Of a DNA stretch of 64,000 nucleotides, positions 24,345 through 36,800 are shown piece by piece. How positions within the stretch are numbered: the stretch's first letter is position 1; the number at the start of each line of letters is the position of its first letter. Under the pieces are notes generated by a model, which saw only the letters and a program-made list of their open reading frames with translations, had not been told where the DNA came from and ran no database searches. The translations under genes were made by a program, and so were the position numbers. This DNA is from Capitulum mitella (taxonomy: Eukaryota; Arthropoda; Thecostraca; Pollicipedomorpha; Pollicipedidae), in assembly GCA_030062745.1 (NCBI GenBank), contig CP099847.1, positions 3,146,304-3,210,303 of the forward strand, in the 5' to 3' direction.

Positions 24345-25760
24345 TAATCCAAATGGTTGGAACTAGGGCTTGCCGCTTACTTCGCTAAGCTACGTTGCTG
24401 CGCCCCTATGCACTCCATAGTTTGCATTGATATCAATTGAAAGTCAATCAGATGTCTGGATCGGTTCGGAAGTTCTGAGAAATAAAACCAACATGTATTC
24501 CGTTATACATTACTGTACGAGGCAAGTACCACGTGTAATGCAGAACCTACTGCAAGGCAATGCGTTATAATTTCCTCGTCAACTATAGGCGAAATTGACC
24601 TCTCGGTCCAATGCTAAAAGAAAAAAGAACTTGCAAACTCGATTTTGTTCTGAAATCTTATGAACGTGAAACGCACTGTTTATTGCTCCACATGCATGAT
24701 GCTTTACGACTGGGAGTTCGTGACGATACCCATTTCGAGTTGCTCTGATCTCGGATTGTCGATACAGCTTGCTGAAACCATGGCCGCTTTGATTTCAAAA
24801 TGTGGCTAATTCAATTCTTTCCGCAAAAATCTTCATTTGGATATGCAGGACTTTACGAAAAGATGGAATGCAACAGAACTACACTATAATAGGATCATGC
24901 TTTTGGTGGAAATTGGGCGCAAAAGAATGGGCTACATGTAAGTGTGATTTTCATTAAAAAAAGCCGGCGACCTCTTTACGACCTTGAAGTAGAATCGATA
25001 AAACGTCCGAAAACGAGTGCCTGGCCCCTCCCAGGAATGTGGCACCCAAACCGTGGGCCGAGGACATTTGGATGCAGGTGCGAACAAAAGACGGTACGCA
25101 GAGCTACGTCGTGATGCTTTTTCCATGTCGCTGCGATCGCTGAATCGCCAACACCATTCTCAGTCCTGAATAACGTTCAGAAACGGCCTTACAGCGCCAC
25201 CGCTTGCGCGTGGCACGCGCCGCGAGCACCGAAAAATGGTGTGGACCATGTGATTGCCCGTTCAATCCTCGTTCTGAACTGATGCGGTTCGAGACGATCC
25301 GACCCGTGGTTACCGAGGATACCCGCTGAAACCGAGACCGAGACCGAGACCGTGTCTGACGCTATTGGTGATTCTCGTTTCACGCATGATCCCTGTGGGC
25401 TGAAAATCCCACTTGCAACGAGTATCACGGGCCAACGACAGGCCGCAGCGCAACGAAAGTTAGCCCATGCACTGGCAGAGCGCGAGACCTTTCGAACGGT
25501 GAGCGGCACGTGCCGATTTGCTAACCTGTTGGGCACAGGGCTGGAGCGAAGATTTGCCAACAGACAGAAAGTACGCAATGCAGACACACTCAGATAATAT
25601 ACAGATTGCCATAAAACGCTGTTAAAATGAACCTAAAGTCATTCCTGTGATGCTTTGAATTGTTACAAAACATTATTAAATAAACCCAGGACAATTTTGT
25701 AACTCATGCCTTTTAAGGCATTTCGAAGTAAAAAGCATTTATTTGGTCTGATAAATATCC
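24345..25760. other. unrecognised insert between two X-related segments
   Basis: About 1.4 kb of sequence with no coding resemblance. It contains a short run of (ACCGAG) near 25328-25350. It separates two collinear parts of an X-related copy, so it may be a later insertion. No terminal repeats were recognised. Confidence 0.35.
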
Positions 25761-25764
25761 AACC

Positions 25765-26259
25765 ACACAGATCCCTTTTTCATGTCCGTGGCGCCGCCTA
25801 TGACAATATTACACAAATAATGCAATAACATTTGTACTTCTTAAGAGCAAAATTACTAGTGCAGGCCAGAAAAAAAGATTCAAATTTGCATGATAATCCA
25901 GCTTTCAAAAAATATATCTCCCACTTTCCAAGCCCTGTGAACGTCTATGAATTCCGTCAGCACTCTAAACTTGGGTCAGAGGACAAATCCCATCGATTAG
26001 GTCTCAGTTCATGCTAACTACATCAAAATCCGCCCATGAACATCGTAGTTATAACAAGCAGAAAACAGCACACTTTCTGAACTTTGCCTCTCCTCACGAG
26101 ATTGCAAATTTTTTTATCCAGATATAACTTTCGTCATGACGAATCGATTGCGGTTTTTTTCCTTCACATCGGACGGATAATGTTCAAGATCTCGAGGGAT
26201 CAAATAAGCCACCGTCGCATGCAGGAGTGCGTCTATGTGTTGTGGGTACGAGAATAGGG
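25765..26259 (-). mobile_element. family X-related fragment (minus orientation), terminal part
   Basis: Plus-strand phrases TTTTTCATGTCCGTGGCGCC, GCAATAACATTTGTACTTCT, CCTGTGAACGTCTATGAATT and CGAATCGATTGCGG, then the end GAGAATAGGGTAAA, follow the reverse complement of family X. The final CGAGAATAGGG corresponds to the CCGGGAATAGGG terminus, with TTAA decayed to TAAA. Confidence 0.6.
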
Positions 26260-26264
26260 TAAAA

Positions 26265-27850
26265 AACTCATGAAAACATTTAAACATCACCTAACACACA
26301 GCTGAACAAACAAGTCATATTAGTCAACCAATAATAGCCGTTTCGATCTGAATGTTCAAAGCTAAGGGATATTTGCGTGTATTTGGATTTCACGGCGACG
26401 TGAGTGAGACCAGCTCGCCCGCACCATCTCGCGGATGACGCTGTCTAAATCCGGATATTATTGCCAGTTTGCAGTCGAGGTGTTGGCCGAGTTTGAGAGG
26501 ATGTGACGCAGCGTGGCGATAAGAAAGCAACCAATCACGGCGCTGGTGTGATGTTCCGTCATCCGATGGGCGCAACGATGGCCCTGATGGCGTATGACGC
26601 AGAGTGTCACTTTGACACGGCGGCGGAAATTGCAGTTTGTCCGGTCTGACACCAAACGGATGTGCTGTTTGCGCTTTAGATTTCAGGACGTGATGTTCAT
26701 AAAACATGCAGTGTTTTATGTATGGACGCAACACAGAGCAGCTGCAAAGAGTTCCAGATCCCACACTTGGATGCTGCGTTCAGCGATGAAAAATGTTGCG
26801 TTATTTGCATCGAGCCATTTAGATAAGACGAATCGGCGGTGCGCTGCAGACGATCTACCAGAATGCATTTTATCACAGCTGGTTCCATTCACTAGGAGGA
26901 CGCAATGAGTTACCGTCGTCATCTCAGGCAGATTTTTTTGGTTCCGTATATTCCATTTTCCGTTCCGTATCAATGATTGTGAGACTTGATTCCGGATTGG
27001 TCGACACCAGTATCTCTGCAGGTTTCCTGTAGTAATGAAGCATCGCCATAGCGTCAATACCATGACATTGTGACATGTTTTTTCGAATCAATGTCATCAG
27101 ACTCTAAGCGCAGTTTGAAACACACATTGACGTTGATGTCTTTACAAGAATGTGGGCTAAAAAAGGCAAACGGAAAATTGTGACGCGTGACGCTACAAGA
27201 TGAAATGAAAGCAACACAACTACAACTAAGAAGCGCTTTCATCGTACGTAAAAGACCTCTCTAACGCCGAAAGACAAGCAACTCTAGTGGAATGGGCATA
27301 CAAACACGCCAGCATCAGAACGTCAAGCACGTTTGTTGCCGCCGTGGCCGAAAGGATACAGAGGCCGACGAAGCCGGCGCGCAACAGACGCTGTGGGCAC
27401 GAGCCCAGAATGGTGACCTAGGGTTATCGGCAATTGACAAGTCCGTCATAGGCCGAGTTCTGCCGAGTCGCAATAATCCTCCGCTGGTATCTCATAAAGT
27501 GCACGGGAAAAAACAGCCTAAACGTCCGGAAATAACTGGGCAGTGGGTATTGGCCTCGGTTAACCGTCGTTGTAAACGCAAACTCTGTTAAAAGAACACT
27601 TTTGTGATTCAGCAGCACGAGCAGAGTTATGGGCATCTGTTTTCGTTGGGAAAAAGCCGTAAATATTTGTGAAAAACAAGCGGTTTGTGAACGTCACCGG
27701 CAGAACTTGCCGTGCATGTCTTCTCCAGGCAAAAACGGTGCGTCTTGTCGACGCAAGCTGTCCGTGTTGTACGCCGTTTGTGCAAATAGTGAGTCCGCTC
27801 ACCAAATTACAATGCTCTGCGTGAAGTGGAGAGGCAGCACGTGACGTAGG
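26265..27850. other. intergenic, nothing recognised
   Basis: Several 60-125-codon frames are present on both strands, but none resembles a known family and none shows exon-like boundaries that I could support. Confidence 0.45.
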
Positions 27851-27858
27851 ATAATCCT

Positions 27859-28029
27859 CCACCGTGACACCAGAGCGCCGCCAGGGACGGTACATCTCCG
27901 ACTGCACCCACTGCTCCACCGTGACACCAGAGCGCTGCCAGGGACGGTACATCTCCGACTGCACCCACTGCTCCACCGTGACACCAGAGCGCCGCCAGAG
28001 ACGGTACATCTCCGACTGCACCCACTGAT
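27859..28029. repeat. 57-bp minisatellite, three copies
   Basis: CCACCGTGACACCAGAGCG starts at 27859, 27916 and 27973. The three units are nearly identical and each ends ...CTCCGACTGCACCCACTG. Because 57 is a multiple of 3, several frames run through all three copies and give 19-residue peptide repeats. That is a by-product and not evidence of coding. Confidence 0.9.
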
Positions 28030-28089
28030 CATACTCAGCTAACTGGTCTGATAAACCCTTCCGCCCTGGCGGATCTCATCCACCCAACT

Positions 28090-28960
28090 GCTCTGACTGA
28101 TCCCTTTGTTGTGACTGACACAAATCAAATGGCTGACGGCTGATCCCATTGATCCGACCAGTCTTGCTGTCCCGGACGGAGTTTCTGGTCCGACTGCTCT
28201 GCCTGATCCCCTGAACCGACAGGTCCGACTTCGTCTGCTCCCCGCCGGCTTGGCGCGGACCGACGGCTCTGACTGGTCCTGGTCAGCCTGACCCGGCTGC
28301 CCGCTGGTCGGGACGGGCCGGCTGAGCGGGCCGCTCCGGCCGGGCGGCCGCCGGTCGCGGTCAGCCGGCATCAGGCGGCCGCGGGCGCCGGACCACGGCC
28401 GACCGTCAACCGCACGGGCCATCGATCGTGCTGCGACGCCGCCCGCGGCCGCCGCCGGCCGCCGGCCGAGCCGCGCGCCGCGCGACCCGGCCGCCGGCAC
28501 GGACGACGCCGCCGCGCCGCCAGCCACTTCGCGGCTGAAGAGCTGTCCTTGGAAGCTGCAGACACGCGATCTCCAGCCGGGACGTCTGCGCCCGCGAAGC
28601 TCTTGAAACGGCAGACGTGGGGGTTTCTCGTGAAAAATGCCAGTAGAAAATAAATGTTTTGTCGAAAAGGAAGGCGGTCAATGGCCCCTCCGCATTCCCT
28701 GCCATGTGACGCCGAGTATGGAACATCTGTAGCTGCAGCCGCGTTTGAGCTCGGCGTTCGAGCTGGCTGGCCGCTGGGTCGGACTGACAGCGCCTGCCGC
28801 CGCCTGACGCTGCGCAGGCTGACGCGAGACAGGAAAACAGACCGGTGCGGCGCGGGCGAGGCGCTACGATCGCCGCGAAAACCGGCTCCTCTCGTCTACC
28901 GTAGGACGGCTGCTGGTGAACGCTCCAAGACGCATTCGGCTGCATACCGGACCCGCTGAC
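28090..28960. other. GC/CpG-rich block 9
   Basis: A CG-dense block directly after the minisatellite, densest at 28300-28530. It begins with loosely repeated phrases of the type CTGATCC..TGACTG / CCGACTG (28090-28290). Open frames on both strands are compositional. Confidence 0.5.
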
Positions 28961-28964
28961 CAAA

Positions 28965-30490
28965 ATGTGGAAATCGCCTTCGATCGTGGTTCAGATGGAT
29001 CCTGTCTGAAGCGGAACTGTGGCACGGACACCTGCTGTTTGATCGGAGGAGTTAAGCTACTGCACCGAATGAAAACTGGGGAAGTGCAATCCACACCAAA
29101 GCGCTTGTGGAAAGTTATATGCGACGACATTGTTTCGTGTGTTCTGTTTGTCAACGGCTCACGACTGCAGTCAGTCGGTTAATAACCCGGACACGGGTAA
29201 AACCTTTTGTTGTTCAATTTAGCGGTCGCTGGTAATGTAGCAATGAAAGCAGTAGGAAGCCCTAAACGTTTTGATTGCTACGCGTGCGTTACGCGCTAAC
29301 GTGCACCTTGAAACCGTATTTTAGTTTGCTGCACTGACCAGCTGCAACTGCGGTGAGTTTTGGCAATCAAGGCAATCAACTTCAGTAGGCAGTGCCGGTA
29401 TCCATAAAACCGAAAAACGCTCTTGGTTGTTATTTCGAGACGTCGCTAGCTCACCGGATCGCCGATGTTTTTCAGTTGGCCTCCAATGTTGATCCAGTAC
29501 CGACACCGTAATGCTAAATAACTTAATCAAAACATTTCCAGGAGTCAAGACAGCGAGGACCGAGTGGTTCCTAAGGCATGCCTCCATCACAGACAATGTC
29601 AGATTAGCAATGTGAAGATCAGAGGTGCCGATTTATGGAAATGATTGAGGAGGGAGCCGAGCTGAGGTACCAACAAGCTAACCTCCCCCCCCCCAAACGT
29701 GGGTTTTTCAACGAATTTAGCCCACTTCATTTTGTGGAATGGAGATTTCCCAAGCTTTTTTGTTACTATTCATCATATGAAAAATTGCATCCATCCCCAT
29801 GGTTATAGGCATACATATACATACACAATGATAAAGGAAGATAAACAGACGGATATAGATAAGGATATGCACGATATTTATATATCTGTAGAGCCACTTT
29901 ACGTTGCATAAAACCCATGACTCTTGCTGTTGCCCTTTATTCCACCGACCTTTTTACGTACAATTTTGGTTTAAGATTTGTTTTCTAACAAAAAACACTG
30001 ATACAGGCCAGAATATCGCCAAAGCTTAAATCAATATTGGTAGGCGCCTGGCACTACCAGGCCTACGAAAAAGAACATCCCTAAACGTTGTGCTCGTTTT
30101 ATTTCAAAATCGGCCACCATTTCTTTTCTAAATGGTTTAGGTCACTTGAGACTTTATTCCATACTTCTGCCTATTTCTTACCTACTGCGTCTCTTTTTCT
30201 CGTCGTTGCTGCCATAAGAATTATAAGACCGGTAGAAAATATTTGGGGGAGCCAGCCAACATTGTGTGTCCAGATCAATACGGAGGGGGGAGGGGCAGGG
30301 CCCTTGCGAAGGGATACAAATCGACACCCCTGACGAAGCCTCAGAGACATCACCATCCTGCAACTCGCGTTAAATGTAACTTGAACTTGCACAAATGAGC
30401 AGGTCTCAAGCCAACGACACTGACCAGTAATTTCCCTTTGCTGAACCGATGCATTTTGAACGCAGAAAAAAACATTAAAAATATTGATGC
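28965..30490. other. intergenic, C-tract at 29685; nothing else recognised
   Basis: At 29680-29705 the phrase GCTAACCTCCCCCCCC with AAACGTGGGTTTTT resembles the reverse complement of 49250-49280. Both may be ends of another small repeat family. No gene seen. Confidence 0.4.
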
Positions 30491-30498
30491 ATGCTTAA

Positions 30499-31708
30499 CC
30501 CTATTCCCGGAGGGCTAGACGGTATGGCCGATTCCCGGCAGGGGGGCGGATTCGGCCCCCCCCTGAGATCTCGAGAACTACTTATCCGATTTTATCGCAA
30601 CAAACGGCAATCGATTTGCCGTGACGTGAACTACATTTTGATAAAAAGAAATTTTCAAAATTTTGAAATTTGTGGATACAGGGGGGCAAAATGTCAAAAT
30701 GGGGGGTACTTTTTGACTTCTTATAACTCCGTTGTTTATGAACCGATTTCGATGAAACTGGCATCAATCGACAGATTATGGATAGGGCTTTTACCATGGG
30801 TATGCAAATCTGAAATTTTGAGAAAATTCATGGGCGTTCACAGGGTTTCAAAAATAGGGGGATAAGTTTTCTAATAACGGAATGAACAAAAAAGGTAAAA
30901 ACACTTTTTTAGCTTCTGCTAGTCATGTTATGCTAAAGAAGTACAAATCGCATTACAATGTTTGTATAATGTTAGCATAGGCGGTGCCAGGGACATGAGA
31001 AAAGGGGAACTGTCATCGTCACACGTTTCTCAGATCAACTTGTGACTTTTGACCTTAAATGACCTCCAGTGACCTTGGGGTCACCTGGAATGATGTCGTG
31101 TGCATTCAATATTATCTGTAAACGTTTTTAATCGATTAAATTCACTCTATTCCAAAAAAATCATTTTTTGGCATTTGCGATATAGGGTACGTGCACTGAC
31201 ATTTTAGATCATAGCTCCGTGACCCGACCTGATATCAAGCTGAAACTTGGTACACAAGTAGAGGGCATCTTTCTGCGTCATATATATTCCGAGTTTGGCA
31301 TTTGAAAGAACGGCGCCGAAATTATTGCGAAAAAACAAATTTTGACTTTTGACCTTGACCTGACCTTGTAAAGTGACCTCAGATAAACAAAATTACATAT
31401 GCACATTGCCCAACTATTTAGCTATATATTCATATAAAGTTTTAAGTTCTATCTTAAAAACTCTGTTTTTGGCAGACATTTTCCTTTTACCCTCAACATG
31501 GCCAAAAATGACCTGAGGTGCCTCCCAAAAACGTTGCCTGGCTCCGCCCCTGAGCAAAACAGAATTTCGAAATTTTGTCACGGCGCGTAGAAGGAATAGC
31601 TAGGAAAAGTCACCAAGTTTCATGAAGCTGCGTTAAAAAGCCTGGAATTGGCAAGCAAAAAACCCGAGGGGGGGCGGATTCCGCCCCCCCCCCCTGCCGG
31701 GAATAGGG
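30499..31708 (+). mobile_element. family X element, full-length copy B (piggyBac-like, non-autonomous)
   Basis: 1210 bp, the same length as copy A, between TTAA at 30495-30498 and TTAA at 31709-31712, with identical termini CCCTATTCCCGG / CCGGGAATAGGG. It aligns by eye along its whole length to copy A with scattered substitutions and homopolymer indels. The small shared frame (RSRELL...) runs on from 30566 to 30865 here. The DR1 of copy A has become TGACTTTTGACCT, while the second TGACCT cluster (31350-31370) is kept. No transposase. Confidence 0.8.
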
Positions 31709-31829
31709 TTAAACCACAGAAGAAACGTATCTTCCGGACAAAAAGCATGCTAAGCAGAATTCCACATATCAACATGAACACTGAGCTGTACTAAAAGACC
31801 ACTTCCGTGTCCCAGGACCCACTACCCTG

Positions 31830-32270
31830 CCATTCCCATTCGGGTCCCACGAGACAGCGGTCGGTCCCACCCGCGCCCAGCCCCGGCTCCTGCGGCCTGC
31901 CGCCGCCGCTGCGCCGGCCACCAACCGACGCCGACATCGGCGGCAGAAACGGCGCGCAATATGGCCGATCGCCGGCGGCATTTCCCTATCCAGTGGTCAT
32001 CAAACTTAACGTGCGCCATCCATCATCCGGCCACAAACGCTGCCCGAGAGGTTTGAGTGCCGCCGCTGCTGCAGAGCGGAGCGATGAGGATCGGCTGCGG
32101 GGAGAGGATTGCTGGACGGCGGCCCATTGGACCGACTCGACCAGGGGACCGTGTCCGGCATCTGAGTACGGAGGCTGTGCCGTCTGTGGCTGGAAATTTC
32201 TCTGTGGGAGGAGTCAGTGCAGCCAGTGCAGTCATTGCAGTCAGTGTACCCGGAGACAGGTAGGAGGAAG
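31830..32270. other. GC-rich block 10 with CAGTCA-type short repeat
   Basis: CG-rich block. Around 32213-32250 the phrase GTGCAGCCAGTGCAGTCA and its near repeats form a short CAGT-rich tandem run. No supported gene. Confidence 0.45.
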
Positions 32271-32349
32271 AGCTTCCTCTCTGACCGAAGGATGTGCCTC
32301 TATGCCGGACGAAGTTCCTCTCAATGAAACCAATCATTCAGTCAACCAA

Positions 32350-33070
32350 ATCAATCACAACTAAATCGAAAATAGCAGAGCGTCATCACAGATTCACCCA
32401 ACACAAAACATATGCCAATAAATCACCGCAAATTCAGATAGCTGTGCAGAACTCGGGCATGCATGAATGATCGATACGTTACGATTATGACGGACACTGA
32501 TTCGGCTTCAAAAGTAGACCGACAGGAAGTGTAGTATTGGCCCCAGCATTAAGCAGATTATTGTTGTGGGCAACAGATAACCGGTAAAGGGGGGGGACAA
32601 CGTTTCAGAGGTTCTCTGAACCTGGCCGATCCTGCACGCCTACGCTGGCGGACAGGTTGTTTCTGTGAATCATTTAACTGAGGGTGAATTATGAATTATG
32701 AAAAATGCGTGAAAGACTAATTCCTTCTACCCAGTTCATAGGTGGAGCTCTGCTGCTGGTGATTCGATTAACACCTGTGTCACTTGAAGACATAATCATA
32801 AACACTTCAAGACATATTCCGTTTGTTCATACCTTTCCGTTATGTAGTGACAAAAATGCCTTTATTCGACTATCATGCATCTGAACAATTATTTACGTCG
32901 CAGATGCCGCCTTTCATTTTCAAAAACAAGAATTGACAAGCAGAGGAACTGTTGCTATTTAAGCCTTCATCACCAGAGCATGAATAATCCAGCCCAACCC
33001 AGAGCCAGTGCTTCCTTCAGCGTTCCTACCAATCACCCCGACTGACTAATTATTGTGGTTTAAAGGGCGC
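32350..33070. other. intergenic, nothing recognised
   Basis: AT-rich, with a G-run at 32589. No gene or repeat partner. Confidence 0.5.
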
Positions 33071-33106
33071 ACCGCCTACGAGGTCATACGGTGCCCATCA
33101 GTGGTC

Positions 33107-33226
33107 ACCTCCATTGCGATGAGACATTCCCCACGCACAGGTTGAGCCAGGACATTGTAAACGTCACCATCAACGTCCAGTTCAACCAATGATAGCTGCG
33201 CATAGTAAATAAATGAACCAGCTAGC
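33107..33226 (-). other. possible orphan exon (weak)
   Basis: On the minus strand an acceptor-like ...CTTACCACAG is followed by an open stretch reading EAPLAGSFIYYAQLSLVELD, then VDGDVYNVLAQPVRGECLIA, ending at a GTGACC donor after ATGGAG. The peptide has protein-like composition, but no family is recognised and no partner exon was found. It could be chance. Confidence 0.15.
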
Positions 33227-33639
33227 GGCGCCTCGCTGTGGTAAGTCCTAAGTGAGGATGCTTCATGACGAGAGATTGGAGATAAAGAGTCACAAAAGTG
33301 CATTTGCAGGTAAGTCCATTGACACTCAAGTGCGATAGACAGCCTTAAGGCGCTTCGGTGGCGTTTGCTGAGACATACTTTGGAGACATGAGTGGGGCCA
33401 CGCATGTTTATGATAGCTAAGAGACACTTTTTTGAATAATTAATGTGTGTCAACAATCTTGACGTATTCTGCGAACAGGAATTACCGCCTGTTCTTACAG
33501 TTTGACGGCATCGCATGGAATTCCTTCCATTTTTTTTTCGTTTCCGTGTCGCTAGTGCCTCGAACCCGCTCCCCTAAAAGCTGTAAACAAGTAACTCTTC
33601 CGAGTCGCCTTTAAGCTGACAGCTGAATTCCCTGACTGC

Positions 33640-33830
33640 GTGACGTGTATGGACGTCTCCTGAGTATTTTCCGGTCGGCGTCCTCTTCCCCCTTGACGGA
33701 TCCCTCGTCTCCCCTTCCGAGAGCCGCTCCAGCCGGAAACGCCGCGCTTCCGGGGTCGCGTGGCAGACACGGGGGAGCCGATGTCACGGGCTTTTGACCG
33801 GCACTCGTTCACCGAGGTTATGCGACGCAA
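33640..33830. other. short GC-rich block 11
   Basis: Small CG-enriched segment without supported coding content. 33850-34420 after it is AT-rich and empty. Confidence 0.35.
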
Positions 33831-34424
33831 GCGTTACTCAAAACCTGCTCGGTAAGCATCACCCCAGTTTTGAAGTGATTGTGCTTGGTTCCATATTACA
33901 ATGGTGCTTAATTGCTTATAAATTTAAATGTTTCCCTTCGGGATCATAAACATCAGAGTGTGATATCTTGAATCTTGCTTGAAACGTTTCTGTCAAATTG
34001 CCTTGAATTTCGTAATGGCTTCTGTCCTTGAAGAGCGCAGATTAGCATGTTTTGCGACATTGCTTTATCTTGAAATGTGGACGAAATTACACATAATTAG
34101 ACATGTCTTTATCATGAAAGGTTGTACCGCACAAATTACCGTCGGTATTTCATCAACGCATGTGAGCAGGTTGCACTGTTCCTTATGGTTTTCAATCCAT
34201 ATTTCAGTTTTTTTATTATTTTTTTTACTTTAATCCATTCGGCATTCGATTGAAAGGGGCCGGAGCCGGAAACGCATGCGTCCAAATGTCAACACGCAAG
34301 CGTAATTTCGAAATGTCAAGAACCTTGCGCAAAAGTACCAGCACGTGTTTCTATGGTAGACTCCCCTCATCCGACTTCTGTCAACCTGAGCCCCTTCGTT
34401 CTCTGATCCTCATTTTCCGCCCCT

Positions 34425-34800
34425 GCCTTCCCCGCCCCGGCGCTGAAGCTTCCTTACGTCTGCGGTGATGCCGTATCACCGCCGCGCGGCGGCCGAGGCC
34501 GCTTCGGCAATTGTATCTCACAGTTATGGCCACTCGGAGCGCGTTGCGGCCGGCTGATAACCAATTCGCTCGGCGGCGGCGGCGGCGGCGGCGGCCGACG
34601 GCCATTGTCTGAATGTCATGCGGCGGCGCTGGGGCCGATCTGGGGCCGGTCGGCGCCGATTAACGGCGAGGAGCGGGGCCCGCAGCTCGCTGGCCGGCCG
34701 CCGCCCGATAGCGCCGATCGCCTTCCGGGTCAGACTCGTCCGACGTCGACCGTCGCTGCCGACGCCGGACGGTCAGCTCCGTGTCTGAGCCGGAGTCCGT
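34425..34800. other. GC/CpG-rich block 12 with (CGG)8
   Basis: CG-dense block that includes eight CGG triplets at 34571-34594 (CCG on the other strand). Trinucleotide CGG runs inside CpG islands are common at animal promoters and 5' untranslated regions, but no gene is visible beside it. 34850-35690 holds nothing recognised. Confidence 0.5.
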
Positions 34801-35701
34801 CTTCAGGGAACTGTACTGTGGCGTGGTGTTGTTAAGCGGTTGGAATACAAATAAAGGTTTGTAGTGGCGGTAACTGGTGGCATTATCGGAACGTTCGAAA
34901 TAAGGCCCATTAAGGTGTCGTTTTAATACGAGGTGAGACATTCCTGAGAGAGCAGCACTTAGCCGCAAACATCCAGCGTCTTCACAGGCGTGGAGTCACA
35001 AGCCATGAGCAGGTCCAGAAGTATTTGCAACAAATGACTCGATTTGTGAACGGACTCTCAGCCATTTGGAGTGGGTGGGTTACCGTGGTGAGAGCCATTT
35101 CACTGAAACATTGATAATATTTTCTCCCGGCCGTAAAGCTGGTCATATATGAAGCCTCAAGGCCCCGCGGAATCAGACGGTGTTTAATGTATCGGAGAAT
35201 GATGTTTTTCGCCAGGAGTCATGTTTGGCATTCCGATTTGTTTTGGGTATCAAATCGCGACGTTTTTATGCGTTTAAATGAAGGAGTGCGTTCACTACAT
35301 CGTTCCGCCGTAACAGCTGTTCCGTCCATTGACATGAAACCTCCCAAATTCTCATTTCTCGTGGACCACATATTAATGTCTAGAATCCCACTGTGAAGTT
35401 ATACATGAAAAATATCATTGCAGTAAATGTTCTACTTTGTAGATGTGCCTTTGGGTTGAAACAACACAAAACGGTACACCTTCAGGTGGGATGCTCCTGA
35501 CGTCTAAGCTATTGAACCCTTGTCAGGCAGGCCTCCGGATCTACCCTCGGCAGGATGGGATGGGGCAGGTTAATGAGAACCCCCAAACAAGATCGCGTGA
35601 CCTATATGCCCCACCGAAAAAAACAAAAGCACCGTTGGCAAGCCAATGACACAAACAAGAGAAGGCGCTCGGACCTTTTTTCCAGATATGGCCATTATTA
35701 A

Positions 35702-36800
35702 CCCGCCCCCGACTGGGGGTTGACCGCCCCCCTGAGGTTTTTCGAGATTGCGAGAGAACGAACAAACGCAGCGCCACGAAACGTGGTGCACCTTTTGTTA
35801 AATCATTTTTGCATCTTGCAGCCATTTTTTGATGTGAAGTCAAGTAAGGTGCTTGACCTAGGCCAAGTCAAATGGACCTATGTCCAAAAACGTTTAGCGC
35901 CCCGTAACTTTTTGCAAAACACGATATCACAATAAGACTTTGAAGGGTTACAGGTTTTAACAAATGAAACAAATCTGCTATCTCAGATTTTTTGGAAATG
36001 CACTGGTCACTGACCTAAGGTCAGTTCAACAGTCTTCAACAGAAGTCGTCGTTTTTCGAAAACTGACGGATTTTTTCAGATTCAGACATCCAGTTTCCGT
36101 CAGTGGGCAAAGTTTCACTGACCTCCAGCCAATGACCTGAGGTCAAGTCACAAATAACTGTTATGAGTCAAAATGCACTGTCATCAAAATCGATGATGAA
36201 TGACTCAGATCGGTTTGAAAATGTCAGAACTGGCTCGCACAGTTGAAACTAATTCCAAGAAGTTGAAAAGTTTTAAAAAAAATTGTTTATTTTGAAAATG
36301 TACAGACTTTCGCGAATAAAGCTTCGCCAGTTGTGTAGATTGATCACTACTAAGTTTTTTTTCAAAATCTGAGCACGAGAAATCATTCCAAGAACCAAAT
36401 GGATCAAGAAACAACGCTTAGAATGGCGTATTTTGCAAAATAAAACAACGCTTAAATTAGCTCCCGTTAATTTCGTCCCGATTTCGTCGACGGCGCCCGT
36501 CGTACAGTGATGCGAATATCGCAGTGTCTTTAATTGAACGTTTCCGCGTACATATCAAACAAATCAGTGTAGTGACATCTGCGGACCTTTATTTGTGCGT
36601 TGGTGGCTTTACCTATGCATTATTGGTCACAGCACTTGAGATCCAGTCCGTTTCTCGGTCTCATGTAGGAAACTATGAGAAACATCTATATATTATCGTA
36701 CTATTATCCGAAACTAAAAATGAGACCAGTTTTGAGCTCTACTGGTCACGAACTTTCCATGGCGTGCTTATTTTTATCGTGCAACCACACACAGAGAAAA
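35702..36800 (+). mobile_element. family Y element, copy 1 (plus orientation)
   Basis: Begins after TTAA (35698-35701) with CCCGCCCCCGACTGGGGG and a C-rich hairpin. It then matches the reverse complement of 47.1-48.3 kb in order: ACGAAACGTGGTG, CTTGACCTAGGCCAAGTC, CTATCTCAGATTTTTTGGAA, AATGACCTGAGGTCAAGTCA, CAAATCAGTGTAGTGACATC, CACTTGAGATCCAGTCCG and TCACGAACTTTCC. Similarity fades near 36790 and a closing TTAA end was not found. Non-coding; the interior is rich in TGACCT/AGGTCA. Confidence 0.7.

Noticed and set aside
27560-28032. Repeated 19-residue peptide (QSEMYRPWRRSGVTVEQWV type)
   Set aside because: It is the translation of a 57-bp minisatellite in several frames at once.
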